Origin: Galeruca laticollis
Lineage: Eukaryota; Arthropoda; Insecta; Coleoptera; Chrysomelidae
Direction of reading: 5' to 3'
Assembly (NCBI GenBank): GCA_963921935.1
Contig: OY998180.1
Coordinates: forward strand, 102,676,614 to 102,740,613
DNA: 64,000 bases
The translations under genes and the position numbers were made by a program. Positions 23,760-34,523 of the stretch are shown here, piece after piece. The notes under the pieces were generated by a model that saw only the letters and a program-made list of their open reading frames with translations, was not told where the DNA came from and did not search any database. Position 1 is the first letter of the stretch; the number at the start of each line of letters is the position of its first letter.

Positions 23760-24655
23760 CAAGTTTTAATGAAAAAGTGACATTACAATATTTCCTAAAC
23801 AAACTAAAGAAATACAAATTTACAAAACCATCACATATGCAGATGCAGGTAGTATCTTTAACAACAAATACAACAATTTCTTTTAAAACAGAAAGTGAAA
23901 GTAAAAAAAATCAAAAAGTTAATAATTTATTTGATTATTCAATATACAGAAAATCAACACACACTGATGTATCTATTCCATATAATTCCCATCATCCCAT
24001 GTCACATATATTAGCAGTATATAATTGAATTCGACATAGAGGATTTTCAGTACCTATGATCAAATGTAATTTTCATAGAGAAATTGACACAATTAAACAA
24101 ATGGCAACATCCAACTGTTATCCATTACATATGATAAATAAATTACAATAAAAAGAGGAAAAAGAGGCATTACAACTAATATTCCCTAAACAAACTAAAG
24201 AAATGAAAAAACTACAAAACCATCACTTATGTAGGTAATATTTCTAATAATATTTCAAAGATAATATCTTTAGCAACAAATACGATAATTTCGTTTAAAA
24301 CAGAAAGTAATGTGAGTACAAAATTGTTAAATGTGAAAACAAACTATCCCCATTATATATAAACTTAAAAGCTCGGAATGTAATGCTGTTTATATAAGTC
24401 AATCCCTTAGAAATTTTTAAATTAGACACAACGAACACGAACATGAGATTAAAACAACCAGAGAAATCCCATTACGCAGCTACTTGACACCATACATTTA
24501 TTTACACCTAACACAGAAATAAAAGTACTACACATTTGTGATGACAAACAAGTACTAGATTTCCTTGAATAATTAGAAATTAGAAGTCACTTAAGAGACC
24601 CACAATATGAAGTTGTTAATGAACAGATTAATCTACAGTTATACTGATTTTAAAT
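23760..24655 (+). pseudogene. Penelope-like element C-terminal half with GIY-YIG remnant
   Basis: The plus strand reads a family-typical thumb region: IYRKSTHTDVSIPYNSHHP, then a segment like FSVPMIKCNFHREIDTIKQM and YPLHMINKL. After frameshifts and stops comes a GIY-YIG remnant near 24,370-24,470: SSECNAVYISQSLRNF, a stop, then IRHNEHEHEIKTT. The family glycine (YIGQT) is serine here, and several stops interrupt the frame, so the element is dead. About 190 bp downstream is a hammerhead-like motif (24,846-24,874), in the right place and on the right strand for the terminal repeat of this class. Confidence 0.8.
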
Positions 24656-24845
24656 GGGAAAAATATATCCAGGATATTGCCATAGGGCTAATAATATCTA
24701 TGCTTTAATATTTGTAATATAATATCCTCTTCTTTTTTCTATTCATATAGATTAAGTCTATCACAAGGTAGGTCACTTCTTGGTCTAGCCAAAAATAGTT
24801 ATTAAACATCTGGTAACCATCGCATGAAATGTAACTTCTCTCATT

Positions 24846-24874
24846 CTGACGATGATATTTATTAATATCGAAAC
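24846..24874 (+). ncRNA. Hammerhead-like motif, Penelope-like 3' region
   Basis: Reads CTGACGA, one T, then stem GATATT / loop TATT / AATATC, then GAAAC. This matches the hammerhead core CUGANGA...GAAA, but with one extra base before stem II. Hammerheads are known from terminal repeats of Penelope-like elements. Catalytic status is unknown, and stems I and III were not verified. Confidence 0.45.
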
Positions 24875-24959
24875 AATTGTCAATTTTTTAGAATTTGTAT
24901 AATTCTTTCATTATAATGTGGAATTATTTAGAAACAGTTTCATTTAAAAAACTGATTTT

Positions 24960-25370
24960 ACTGTCGTTTGATGCCTTCCCAAGCCCCTCCCACCTGCCAC
25001 CGTGGGGGGCACAAGGCCATCGGGCATATTTTTCAGTGTCAAATTCGGAATCTCTGACCCCGAATCCTCCTAGTACAGATTTGCAAGCCGATCACTCGGC
25101 TAGTCAATGTTTTTCAAAATGCCAATCCTGGCACTTTGGGGGCCTCAATGCCGTCGGGCATATTTTCAAATGTCAGATTCGTAACAAATGTTCACAACTT
25201 CTGGTCAATTTTGAGAAGTCCTTCAACATCATGGAAAATCGATGCACCTCAAGATGCACTTCATGCACCCGAAATTCAGTTTTCGTTCGGCCCCTCAGTA
25301 TCAGATGTAGACTTTTTCCTGGCGCATTCCCGAACACGCTACAGAAAACCGCATCTCGATTAGCTCAAGA
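24960..25370. other. Unclassified GC-richer segment with internal duplication
   Basis: GC content is clearly higher than its surroundings. Two copies of a ~45-bp block containing CGGGCATATTTT lie at about 25,006 and 25,138 (132 bp apart). A 173-codon frame (24,895-25,416) crosses it but has no recognisable domain and runs into repeat DNA, so I do not call a gene. It is possibly an unclassified short interspersed element. Confidence 0.35.
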
Positions 25371-25384
25371 TAAAAATAATCGCA

Positions 25385-25545
25385 GATACTCTATCCGCTA
25401 TCATCAGTATCTTTAATTGTCAATTCATTTGACTGTGGCGCCAAATCAAAATATTCTCGCTATAGATTATCTCGAACTGTCGTTGCAAATGGTCTTCATA
25501 AGTCTAATATATAAATTTTATTTATTAAACTTACTCGCCCTTCAG
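25385..25545 (-). pseudogene. Transposase N-terminal relic like copy 1A
   Basis: Resembles 18,930-19,080 in DNA and on the minus strand encodes a degraded version of the same start (RPFATTVRDNL, DLAPQSNELTIKDTDD). The homology includes the 5' flank AAACTTACTCG. Only the first ~40 codons remain. Confidence 0.7.
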
Positions 25546-27495
25546 CCAGTCACGGCCACAGTGGTGGAAATAAATAATTTCATAAACCATTTTCCCGATA
25601 CCGTTAATTTGTTAATGCCTCAAAATTATCTTAAGTCTAGTAATATACACAAAGTTGTTTTATTGAATTATTTTTCCAACAATTTCGAACGCCTTATTAC
25701 TAACTGATAAATGTATAACATGACTTTTTTTGAATATTTTCGAACTAATTTTCTAAGAACGTCAGTTTACTGAATAGAGGAGAACAATAAAATTATATAG
25801 CAAGCTTAGCAATTTTAGAAAACATATCTGACGACCTTGCTGTTTTTATGTTTTCACATTGACTTTAGATATACTATAGCACTAATATTATCTGTATTAT
25901 TTCTCATGATATAGTATCGTCTACATAACTTGTCTTGTTTTACCTATTCGTTATTCTGCTGTGTTTAGAAGAAGGAAAAACTGATTTTCATGTTTGGAAG
26001 TCAAAAGAATGTCAGACGATAACAATATCTCATTATACTTTTCTATGTGTAATGTTACTTTTTATAAAACACGTTCTTGGTATACGATCCACCCTTTGTG
26101 CCCTTTTCGCTTTTAACGCTAACAACCCCTTTAGTGATGTAACTAAGTTCGCGATTCATCCTCTTTAGAGCTCTGACGCAAATCCTCTTCTCCCTAGGAT
26201 TTTTCAGAAATTGATGAATTCCTAAAAATATGGAGACATATAGGCAGTTTGTGCTTTTAAGGGAAAGAACAGAACCAAAATAACGAGCCAAGCAGAATTT
26301 CAAATACTTTTTTGTTTATTTAGTATGCTATTTTTTTTCTAAATATATAAACATGTAATTTGCACCTGACTCAATATGCTGATGCAGTTTTTGTTCCATC
26401 TATCAGTCATTAATATCAATTTTTTGACTGGATCATAAACAAACCTAACCTGTTTATGTATAAAACATTCTATAATTACGAAAGTATGTAATATATCGCC
26501 ATTCGATAGAGGAAAGATGCATCTCAATTACTTACCATGTTTAAATTCTTCCATTTTATATTTGTAGACAATATATGGGATTAAAGCGGAAGTAGAAATT
26601 TTCGAAATAAGTTAACTTGAAAAATTTGAAAAACTTCGGGTGGAAAATTTAGTCAAAATAATGAAAATGAGATTTTCCGGTGAACTGTAATTTCGATTTT
26701 GCTCATTTATGGAGGTTTTACGTTCTGATCCTACATATACATTTTCATTAAAAAATTCGGTCGCGTTTTTGAGTTTTCATGTTGACCGACCGACAGACTG
26801 ACCGACCGACCGAACGACCGACATTTTTTTAAAATAAGTTTTTTGGACTACAAATATTAGCGAAATATTGGAGTAAATTCTCTGAAAATATATTCACGTA
26901 CATAGGGTATTTCCCAAACGTCTAACTTACTCGATTTATTATTTTTCCTTCGCCTTTTGGGCAAGAACAAATGAAGTAGGAAGTTCCAATTTCAATAAAA
27001 TTTCGTCCTGAGTACAGAACTGGAGACAAACTCATTGATTAGAAAATAAACTGTTACTAGTCAGGTCAGAAGTCAATCCCGAGATAGCAAATTAGAATGG
27101 GAAAAGTTATGTAGTGAATTCCAACTTAGAATGTGCTTTTACTTCTTTTATTTGATTTTCTAGTCGAGATTACGTCAAAACAAATAAAGTTTACATTTAG
27201 AACAGATTTTGGTATCGGAAAAGTGACTTTATGTATTTTATAATATTTCTTTTAACAAGTTCAACAGTCAAATTGAGGAGTATTCTTCATAATTTAATTT
27301 TTGACAGGAAAACTTTGAGTTTTTTTAATGTTTTATAAGATGTTGAATCAAAATCTGAGATTTTGTAATTTCCTAAATAACCTAGCAAAAATGGTTGTTA
27401 CTTCAGACAAAATCTGACCAAGAATAACTCGGTATTTATTCCAGTATTGACATTTCTAACAATGTGTTGGCATAATAGTAATTTTTATACTCTCC
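25546..27495. other. Long spacer, no gene seen
   Basis: Includes a dispersed repeat at 25,605-25,715 shared with 20,995-21,110, and a short (CCGA)n run at 26,783-26,822. Small frames such as 26,055-26,303 have no recognisable content. Confidence 0.5.
26783..26822. repeat. (CCGA)n short tandem repeat
   Basis: An imperfect tetranucleotide run, GACCGACCGACAGACTGACC and its continuation, beside an otherwise AT-rich stretch. Confidence 0.8.
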
Positions 27496-27499
27496 ATTT

Positions 27500-28690
27500 A
27501 AAAACTTGGAAATTGGGCAAACCCAATGGATTTTTAAACCGTTCACTGGTCTGAACACCTGGCTAGTTCCTGTCTTAACCTACACCTTTGGTATCCTGAA
27601 ATGGTCTGACGCAGACTTTAATGAACTCGATAGGCTAACCGGGCGATTGATGACCAAATTCCGATACCTGCACACAAATGCATCGATTAAGAGGCTCTAT
27701 CAGCCTCGAGCAAGCGGTGGTCGGGGAATGGTGAACATCTACAAGTTATGCAGAACTCTAGAGAAGAACATGCGGCTACAATTACTTACATCCGAAGACA
27801 CTCTCATGAGAATAGCAGCACAAGAGGATCGAGGGTAAACACCGTTGAACCTACAACATCGCGATATCGAGTTCAAAATAAGCTCAAGGTAGGAAGATTA
27901 AGCTTCCTGGATGGAACAAGCCTTACATGGCAAATTTCCACGAAGCCTAGAAGCGGAAAACGTCGATAAGCCACACTCTTTATTACAGCTCAGCGTCGGA
28001 TTCCTCTACCCAGAGTTAGAGGGATTTCTCATGGCCATCCAGGACAGAGTTATTAGAACCCGTAACTACGAAAAACAGTGCCTACGCCTGGAGGTCGAGG
28101 ACAGGGGCCGGAGGTGTGGTGCGGTAGGCGAATCTATTGAGCATATAATTGCAGGCTGTAGGTCGCTTGCAGCTAACGCATACCTAAGACGTCATAACCA
28201 AGTAGCCAAGATCATCCACCAACAGCTGACCCTCAAGAACGGACTTCTTCAAACATGTGCACCTTATTGCAAATACCAGCCACAAGCCGTCTTAGAAACA
28301 GATAATACGGTACTGTATTGGGACAGGCCTATAACAACGGATAGGACAGAAGATTACAACAGACCGGACATCATCATCATCATCGACAAGGAGAAGAGGA
28401 CTGGAACCATCATCGACATAGCTGTGCCACTTTCCGATAACGTCAGTAGAACTGAGAGAGAAAAAGTTACTAAGTACGAAAACCTGGCGGTTGAGCTTAA
28501 GAACATCTGACAGCTCACTAGAGTTTCAACAATCCCATTGGTAATTTTGGCAGAAGGGATTATGTCGAAGAGTCTCCTTAAAAATCTACAGGATATTGGA
28601 TTATCCCAGAGCGTCATGGGATATGCGCAGAAGGCAGTTATACTTCAGACTTGCCGTATAACACGCAAATACCTGAACGGAACCTGAGTG
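27500..28690 (+). pseudogene. RLE-type non-LTR retrotransposon C-terminus (R2/R4/Dong-like)
   Basis: The plus strand reads a post-reverse-transcriptase segment (TWLVPVLTYTFGILKWSDAD, then LYQPRASGGRGMVNIYKLC), a Cys-His segment CGAVGESIEHIIAGC and a restriction-like endonuclease core: YNRPDIIIII, then GTIIDIAVPLSDNV and EREKVTKYENLAVELKNI. This order (thumb, zinc knuckle, PD-(D/E)xK nuclease) is that of R2/R4-group elements, which cut a specific target and prime reverse transcription there. The PD and ID pairs of the nuclease motif are retained. At least two frameshifts or stops (near 27,838 and 27,900) split the frame, and a further stop lies at 28,508. The 3' end runs into a (TA)n tract about 110 bp further on; some R4-group elements are known to insert into TA- or TAA-rich repeats. 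Confidence 0.82.
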
Positions 28691-28793
28691 AGAGGAACTG
28701 AATTGTTTTTTCACCAGGCTGTCCCAGCCTTAGTGATCAGGTTAAATGGTTACCAGCGAAAGCTGAGACACCGCGAAAATAATCATGATAATC

Positions 28794-28796
<3 letters not shown>

Positions 28797-28849
<53 letters not shown>

Positions 28850-28860
28850 TACATATATAT
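28797..28860. repeat. (TA)n microsatellite next to RLE element 3' end
   Basis: An almost pure AT dinucleotide tract with two ATAC interruptions near its right end. It begins after AATCATGATAATCATAAT downstream of the retrotransposon tail. Confidence 0.95.
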
Positions 28861-29149
28861 TTATTCGTTTATTGACCATTTTACATACACACCACGTTTA
28901 TAGTCATCTCATATAAAATATCAATATAATTACAAAATTTTAATAGATAATTAATTACATTATGAGAAAGAACAATAAAAAGAGAACAATCACACAATAA
29001 ATAGTAGAAATAGTTGCAAATTATCTACAATAGAATAAAAATGGGAAAGTACACTAAGACATATTATAAAAGGATGAAAAACTGTATAAAAACATATACA
29101 CGGATATAAAAGTCCATTTTACTGTATAAATACAATAATTGATGATCGT

Positions 29150-30560
29150 TGGTTAACCATATTTCATCAGGTATTCAAGTATAATGCACTCCCAAAAGAA
29201 TAGCTCATGTACCTATCAATGCTGTAAAAACAGTGTTCTATAAGATAAACTCTGACAAATTTAGAAAATTTCTTATCGCTCATTTCCTTTATTTTATCCT
29301 TCGGGTATAGCTTGTCTAATTTATTAAACATATTGAAATCAAATCGATTCCGTTTAGCCGTTGACAGACGTGAACAAATATTTACTAGATCATTTGCATT
29401 TCTAGTACTGTAACCGTGGAATTCGCTATGACTCGAAATAGAATTTAGGTTCCGATGTATTCTTAGAAGTTGGTCAAAGATATATTGACTGGGTAGACAC
29501 AGAATCTTATATTTTTAAAAAATTTCTTTACAATGCGCTCGATATGCTGATCTGTCCATAATTCGGATTGCTGCCTTTTGGAGCGAAAAAACCTTATGGA
29601 GCCCGCTTGAGTTATCCCATAGCGATATGCCATAAGACAGGTGGCTGTGAATCAAGGCACAGTAGGCGACTTTCATTACATTATTGTCACTAATATTTTT
29701 ACGTAACTGCCTCAATACGAATATTTGAGACAATATTTTTGAGCATAATCGATCAATATGGCTCGACCAAGTCAACGAAGTATCGAATACAATTCCCAAC
29801 AATTTAACAGGTTCCGACTTTTCTGCAAATTTGTCAACACTGAAAAGAATATGTTGAGTTTTTGATTCCTTTAGGTTAAGTTTAATTGCTTGAAACCAAT
29901 TTTTTGCCATATCAAGACTTCCATTCCTCGCAGTAACTCCCTCGTTTGAAATTAATGTAGCATCATCAGCATATAGAACCACTCTGCTCTGCTGTTCCAT
30001 AGATTTGGGTGTATCATTGACGTAAATTGAAAATAATAAAGGGCCCAGAACGGAACCCTGGGGTACTCCGTTATTTATTTTAAGTTCGTGTGAATGTACG
30101 TTGTTGAAGCAAACGTATTGCTGTCTATTACTGAGATACGAAAACATAAGGTCATATTGCTTATCTCTGAATCCGTAAAATTTCATTTTGTTCAGAAGAA
30201 TTTGAGTATCAACGCAATCAAATGCCTTAGACAAATCACATAAAGTAGCACCCCCTTTCGAGGCTGTCCACTATGTCATCCACAATCGTAACCAATGCAG
30301 CGACAGTGGACTTGTTCTTTTGGAATGCGAACTGTGACGCCGATAGAATACTCTGTTTTTCCAAATAAGATATAAACCTATTCGTCATCAGGAACTCAAA
30401 TATTTTAAATAATATGGGAACGATCGCTATTTATCTGTGATTATCCAGTTCTTCCATATCTCCCCTTTATGAACTGGCACAATTTTTGATATTTTTAAAG
30501 ACTTGGGCCAAATGCCTTCGATAGTGCACTTGTTTAAAGCAACTGCTAGGGTTGGACCGA
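29150..30560 (-). pseudogene. Non-LTR retrotransposon reverse transcriptase (CR1/L2-like)
   Basis: On the minus strand: IVPILFKIFEFLMTNRF (~30,400), SASQFAFQKNKSTVAALVTI (~30,320), then an intact 239-codon frame 30,234-29,515 with SKAFDCVDTQILLNKM, NNGVPQGSVLGPLLFSIYVN and the catalytic LYADDATLI. It ends with the thumb, LLGIVFDTSLTWSSHID and a C-terminal tail to about 29,150. This is the polymerase of an APE-type non-LTR element copying its RNA at a nicked target. Motif A Asp (AFDCVD) and the ADD motif are intact. A frameshift near 30,245 and a stop near 30,430 break the upstream part. There is no endonuclease domain in front, so the copy is 5'-truncated near 30,560. The clade is uncertain. 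Confidence 0.88.
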
Positions 30561-30564
30561 GACG

Positions 30565-31440
30565 GCTCATGGGACTATCAGCTTATCGGTCTACTGGACC
30601 GAGTTTAATAAGTTGGGACAACTTTTTTTGAGTCGCAAAAAACAAACAAACAAAATCAAAGGTATTGGGATACAGTAAATCCACATAAAATAAGTGTGTC
30701 TCATACCCAATACAAGAAAAAAGTAAACGTATGGACCGGCATATTTTGTAATAAAATAATTGTTCCTTTTTCCTAAGTAACAACTATAATGGCCAAGGAT
30801 ATTTTAATCTTCTCCAAAATGAAATAGGACCCCAAATTGCAAATTCCGCACCTAGACATGTTTCTGTATGGTATCAACATGCTGGTTGCTCTTCCCACTC
30901 CAGTAGGGAAGTACGGGAATATAAACCGAAGACAGAAGTAGAAGTAGAACAGCTATTAATAATGTACGACGGAACTTTTATGATCGATATCAGCATTTAA
31001 TTGAATAAATAAATTTATAATCCGAATAAATTTGTCTTATTTTAAATATTTATACTTAAAATTTTTTCTTGGGCAAAAATTATGAAAAAAAAACCAAAAA
31101 GAAAAAGAAAAAATTTCGCCACTGCGCGGGATCCAATCACGTTACTTCAAGATTAACTTTTAAATTTCCAGTGCGTCTCCGCCCCTTTTATAATTTTTCA
31201 AAAGAGGTCATCGGTGGCGCAGGAATATATAGACGATAGCAAAGGTTCAATGAAAACACTTTTTCCAGTTCATCGCTAGAGAGAGGACATCGTGAAACAA
31301 ATTTTAATTATGAAATCCTACTGTTTCTTTCGAAACAATTTTATTTATGAAATCCTGAAGAAACCCGCAACAAATCCAACATAAACCACATCAGACGCAG
31401 GAAGGACATTTAACCCAGGTAAATATAAAACACCCGCAAA
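30565..31440. other. Spacer, no gene seen
   Basis: No coding match. 8-bp inverted arms GTATTGGG / CCCAATAC lie about 40 nt apart near 30,661-30,712. The last ~60 bp look like the leader of the ORF1 that follows. Confidence 0.45.
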
Positions 31441-31469
31441 GCTAATAAGTCAGGACACCCTTAACTGGG

Positions 31470-32640
31470 GTGGCAACTCCCTCCGGCAGTGAGTCCGCTG
31501 TCGGTATTAGCTTTCACAGTCAATTCCACACCTATAACCAGCATAAAAACACCAAAAATGTTCCTCAAACGCTCCCGAAGATCCAAAAGCTCAGTCTTCC
31601 GAAAACGCTACAAACTGATAAAAAAATTGAATTCTACCGCTCCATAATTGAATCCTCCAATCCATTCACCCCAAACTCTCAAAACTCCTCCCCGTCAACA
31701 TCCTACCTAAACCCTCAAAACTCCTCCACGTCAACCCCAAAACACACTTCCATCGCATCCCCCACCAGGTCTTACGCTTCCTCTGTAAGATCCCCAACAC
31801 CCACTCCCTCAATCGTCCGACAACCATCCAGTCCCGGCGAGGATGATTTCACCCTCGCCGGGAGAACAAAACCTCGATCTACACAACACAACATTCGCCC
31901 CACACCTCAATATTCAACCCAAAAATCTCTTTTCACCCTCTTAAACTCCCTCGAACTTCTCAACGGACACATCCTTTATCTGAAACCAAATTTCAATAGA
32001 ACAGCCCTTCTCAAAACCTCTTCCACGATGTCAGTTTCTACACTCCTCAGAAAAATCCAACTCCACTGGTGATCTCAATATCTCCATAAACATCTTAAAC
32101 TCCACACAACGTCCACCCCAATCAGCCAAAACTCTAACACTGTCTGTTGATATGGTGTACACACTAGATGTAAATTGAGTGAATGAAAATGACGAATACT
32201 CAGTGTGTATTTATTTGGCTGGAAATTAATAAATAAATACACACTGAGTATTCGTCGTTTTCATTCACTCAAAACTCTAACACCCTCTTACTCACTCGTC
32301 TGCAGGAATGTAGATCCAACGATCCCTCTCGAAGAATTCGAAGAAATTCTTCACGATCAGCAATTCCCTTTCGTCAAAACTTGGTGAATCATCGTCTCGT
32401 CCACAAACAAACCTACATCGTTGTTCCGCATCATCACACACTCCGAAACCCATTATCACCAAGACCTCACTTCCGTCATCTCATTTTTTAGGCGTCCCAC
32501 ACCAGTACGAGCCATCCAACGCCAACTCGCTACCCCCTGTCCCAAAATACTGCAATCGAAGCACTAAAACCGGACACTCCTCCGATTCTTGTCGGTCTCG
32601 ACCGATATGCCCTTCTTGCGAGAAAAGTATTGATTTGCCC
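31470..32640 (+). pseudogene. Non-LTR retrotransposon ORF1 (Gag-like, zinc-knuckle) with insertion
   Basis: An open stretch with a Ser/Pro/Thr-rich low-complexity N-terminus (SSPSTSYLNPQNSSTSTPKH), a helical segment (FTLLNSLELLNGHI), then after a frameshift LNISINILNSTQ. The frame continues beyond a 130-bp insertion as YSLVCRNVDPTIPLEEFEEI and reaches a degenerate zinc-knuckle zone (CNRSTKTGHSSDSC, RPICPSC) near 32,560-32,620. ORF1 proteins of Jockey/R1-group elements bind RNA and coat the intermediate. The sequence ends where the 173-bp satellite zone begins. C-rich codon use differs sharply from the AT-rich surroundings and fits a transposon rather than a host gene. Confidence 0.7.
32141..32270. 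mobile_element. 130-bp hairpin insertion with 13-bp target duplication
   Basis: Flanked by identical AAAACTCTAACAC at 32,128-32,140 and 32,271-32,283. The last 94 bp fold back: arms 32,177-32,216 and 32,231-32,270 (40 bp, one mismatch) around a 14-nt loop. A 13-bp duplication is longer than those of most cut-and-paste elements and suits target-primed or hairpin-mediated insertion. The host ORF1 frame reads through cleanly if the insert and one flank are ignored. Confidence 0.88.
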
Positions 32641-32743
32641 ACAAAAAAGTTGAAATTTTGAAAAAAAATGTTGAGTTATTTTTACGTTTTTCATCAAGAA
32701 CAACACGAAAAAATGGTTTTTAGAAAAAAATCCTGTGTGTATG

Positions 32744-32768
32744 TCGCCGTCGTCGTTGTCGTCGGCCA
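32744..32768. repeat. (GTC)n short repeat
   Basis: GTCGCCGTCGTCGTTGTCGT run just left of the 173-bp satellite. Confidence 0.6.
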
Positions 32769-32784
32769 CTTTTCATTTACATGT

Positions 32785-33127
32785 CTTGTTAGCACGATAC
32801 AGCCTTCGGAGTACAACAAATCACCAATTTTATGATTGAATATTGTTCAGGACATCTCACAGATGAACCCTATTGATTTTCAGCTGGCAATAGCCAGTAC
32901 AACGCATGCTATGATACTTGAAGTACGACATTTTTGTAATTTTTTGAGAAATTTCAGTTTGTTGGCACGATAGAACCTCCGTAGTGCAACAAGCCACCAA
33001 TTTTATGATTGAATATTATTCAGAACATCTCACAGATGAACCCTATTGATTTTCAGCTCACCACAGCCAGTACAACAGGTGCTATAGTACTTTAAGTACG
33101 ACATTTTTGTCATTTTTGGAGAAATTT
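32785..33127 (+). repeat. 173-bp satellite, two units left of the LTR element
   Basis: Two units begin at 32,788 and 32,961 (GTTAGCACGATAC, GTTGGCACGATAG). Shared blocks include CCAATTTTATGATTGAATAT, CTCACAGATGAACC and GCCAGTACAAC. The same unit continues on the other side of the LTR element at 38,948. Confidence 0.85.
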
Positions 33128-33658
33128 AGAGCCGTTATATCTTTGAGGAAAATACATACCTAGTAGCCGTTCTTCGGGGATTGAATAAACAACATCATTT
33201 ATGAAAAATCCCAATGGCACAGGACCAATTGGACAGTCTTATTTCAGTAACATGTTTGCATAAAACCGAAAATAAAAAATTAGATACAAAAGTAATAGAG
33301 ATGTACAAAAAACCAAAGTAACATTCTGGCATCAAATCAAAAACAAAAAAATTCTGGTAAGTTGTGAATTTTCTTAAATAAATGTTTTAATGTACGATTT
33401 TGAGAAAAATGTTAAATACAAAAGTTGTAGAACGTGTTAAGGTCTATAAAAAAGCTTAGTAACTTTTTTGCGTCAAATGAAAAACAAAGGAAATACGATT
33501 TTTTTTCAACTTTGACAGGCCGCCATTTTGTTTTTACTGGGCCGATTTGGCTCTTTAACGAACTCTTCCAAGATTTTGGCCTAACCGATTTTTGTAGTGA
33601 GTTTGGTTTCGATCCGTCAAAAAATACGCCCTCTATCGTGCTTGCAAATTCCGTTATA

Positions 33659-33662
<4 letters not shown>

Positions 33663-33718
<56 letters not shown>
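33663..33718. repeat. (TA)n microsatellite
   Basis: A pure AT dinucleotide run left of the Penelope-like terminal fragment. Confidence 0.95.
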
Positions 33719-33720
<2 letters not shown>

Positions 33721-33816
33721 CATCAAGGATATTATAATTATATTTATTTATTTTTACATTTACAAATTTTTTAATGATTATTTATATTGAATTTACTTAA
33801 AATATTTTACATTGCC

Positions 33817-33843
33817 CTGAAGAAGTGTCAAAAGGACACGAAA
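33817..33843 (+). ncRNA. Hammerhead-like motif in a solo Penelope-like terminal fragment
   Basis: CTGAAGA, one A, stem GTGTC / loop AAAAG / GACAC, then GAAAG. It is followed by TGTAAATAAA and, 70 bp later, a (TA)n tract, the same order as at the Penelope-like 3' end near 54,900. No coding part is attached, so this is a terminal fragment only. The extra base before stem II departs from the classical core. Confidence 0.45.
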
Positions 33844-33913
33844 GCTTGGCGGCATTTTGTAAATAAAAGATCTTGGCGTTGATTCTTTGGACTGAAGTCC
33901 CCGTTATCCCCAC

Positions 33914-33914
33914 C

Positions 33915-34002
<88 letters not shown>
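33914..34002. repeat. (TA)n microsatellite with interruptions
   Basis: AT dinucleotide run broken by TTTATA and ACAT near 33,930-33,950, directly after CCCCACC. Confidence 0.93.
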
Positions 34003-34003
<1 letters not shown>

Positions 34004-34523
34004 CCTTTGGAACGGAGGGTGATTTTGGCATCTAGGAACACCAAAACGAAAAACTGCATTGAAATTTTTCCGAAGTCGCGTCATGCTACTCTCTACAATA
34101 GCCCTATTTCATTCTGAAATAAGACTAAAATCACTGGGTTTAGTATATTTAGAATCTGCAAAGATTACAATATCATAGACCTTTTAACTTATTCAAAATA
34201 ATAATAATGAATGAATCATTGGTTAATTACACTTTGTTTTTATAGGAAACATTCAATTCATTCACCGGTAGGTTCGACCTTCCGCGTATGTGAACGCGAT
34301 GTTTACGTTTAATAGAAACGTGATTTCTGGGTGTTCGCCTGACCGCTATCAACATTGGAAAATATAATATACACAATTTAATCTTTTTGTATGGAAATGC
34401 CTTTTTTTTACAATACTGTCTTTTTCGGGATCATCACATCATCCCCTCTTGGGGAAAAATTATCGTCTTAATTTTTCGATACTACCTATAATTATAACAG
34501 TTCTCATTGATTGTTTTTATTTA

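Larger units (their letters stand above)
33211..34126. mobile_element. Nested insertion in the 3' LTR with 6-bp repeats at its edges
   Basis: AAAATC occurs at 33,205-33,210 and 34,127-34,132, whereas the other LTR has it once, so this 916-bp segment was inserted. It is itself composite: unknown sequence, a (TA)n tract (33,663-33,718), a 190-bp segment with a hammerhead-like motif and an AATAAA, a second (TA)n tract (33,914-34,002), then 120 bp of unknown sequence. No coding frame. Confidence 0.75.
33128..34438 (-). repeat. 3' LTR with nested insertion
   Basis: 33,128-33,210 and 34,127-34,438 together match the right LTR. Shared blocks include GTTCTTCGGGGATTGAATAA and GGTTCGACCTTCCGCGTATG. 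The interruption lies between AAAATC repeats. Confidence 0.85.

Noticed and set aside
24895..25416. 173-codon frame as a gene
   Set aside because: No domain, contains an internal DNA duplication, and its 3' part overlaps a transposase 5' relic on the other strand.
34260..34290. GGTTCGACC as a tRNA B box
   Set aside because: It lies inside both LTR copies, with no cloverleaf around it.
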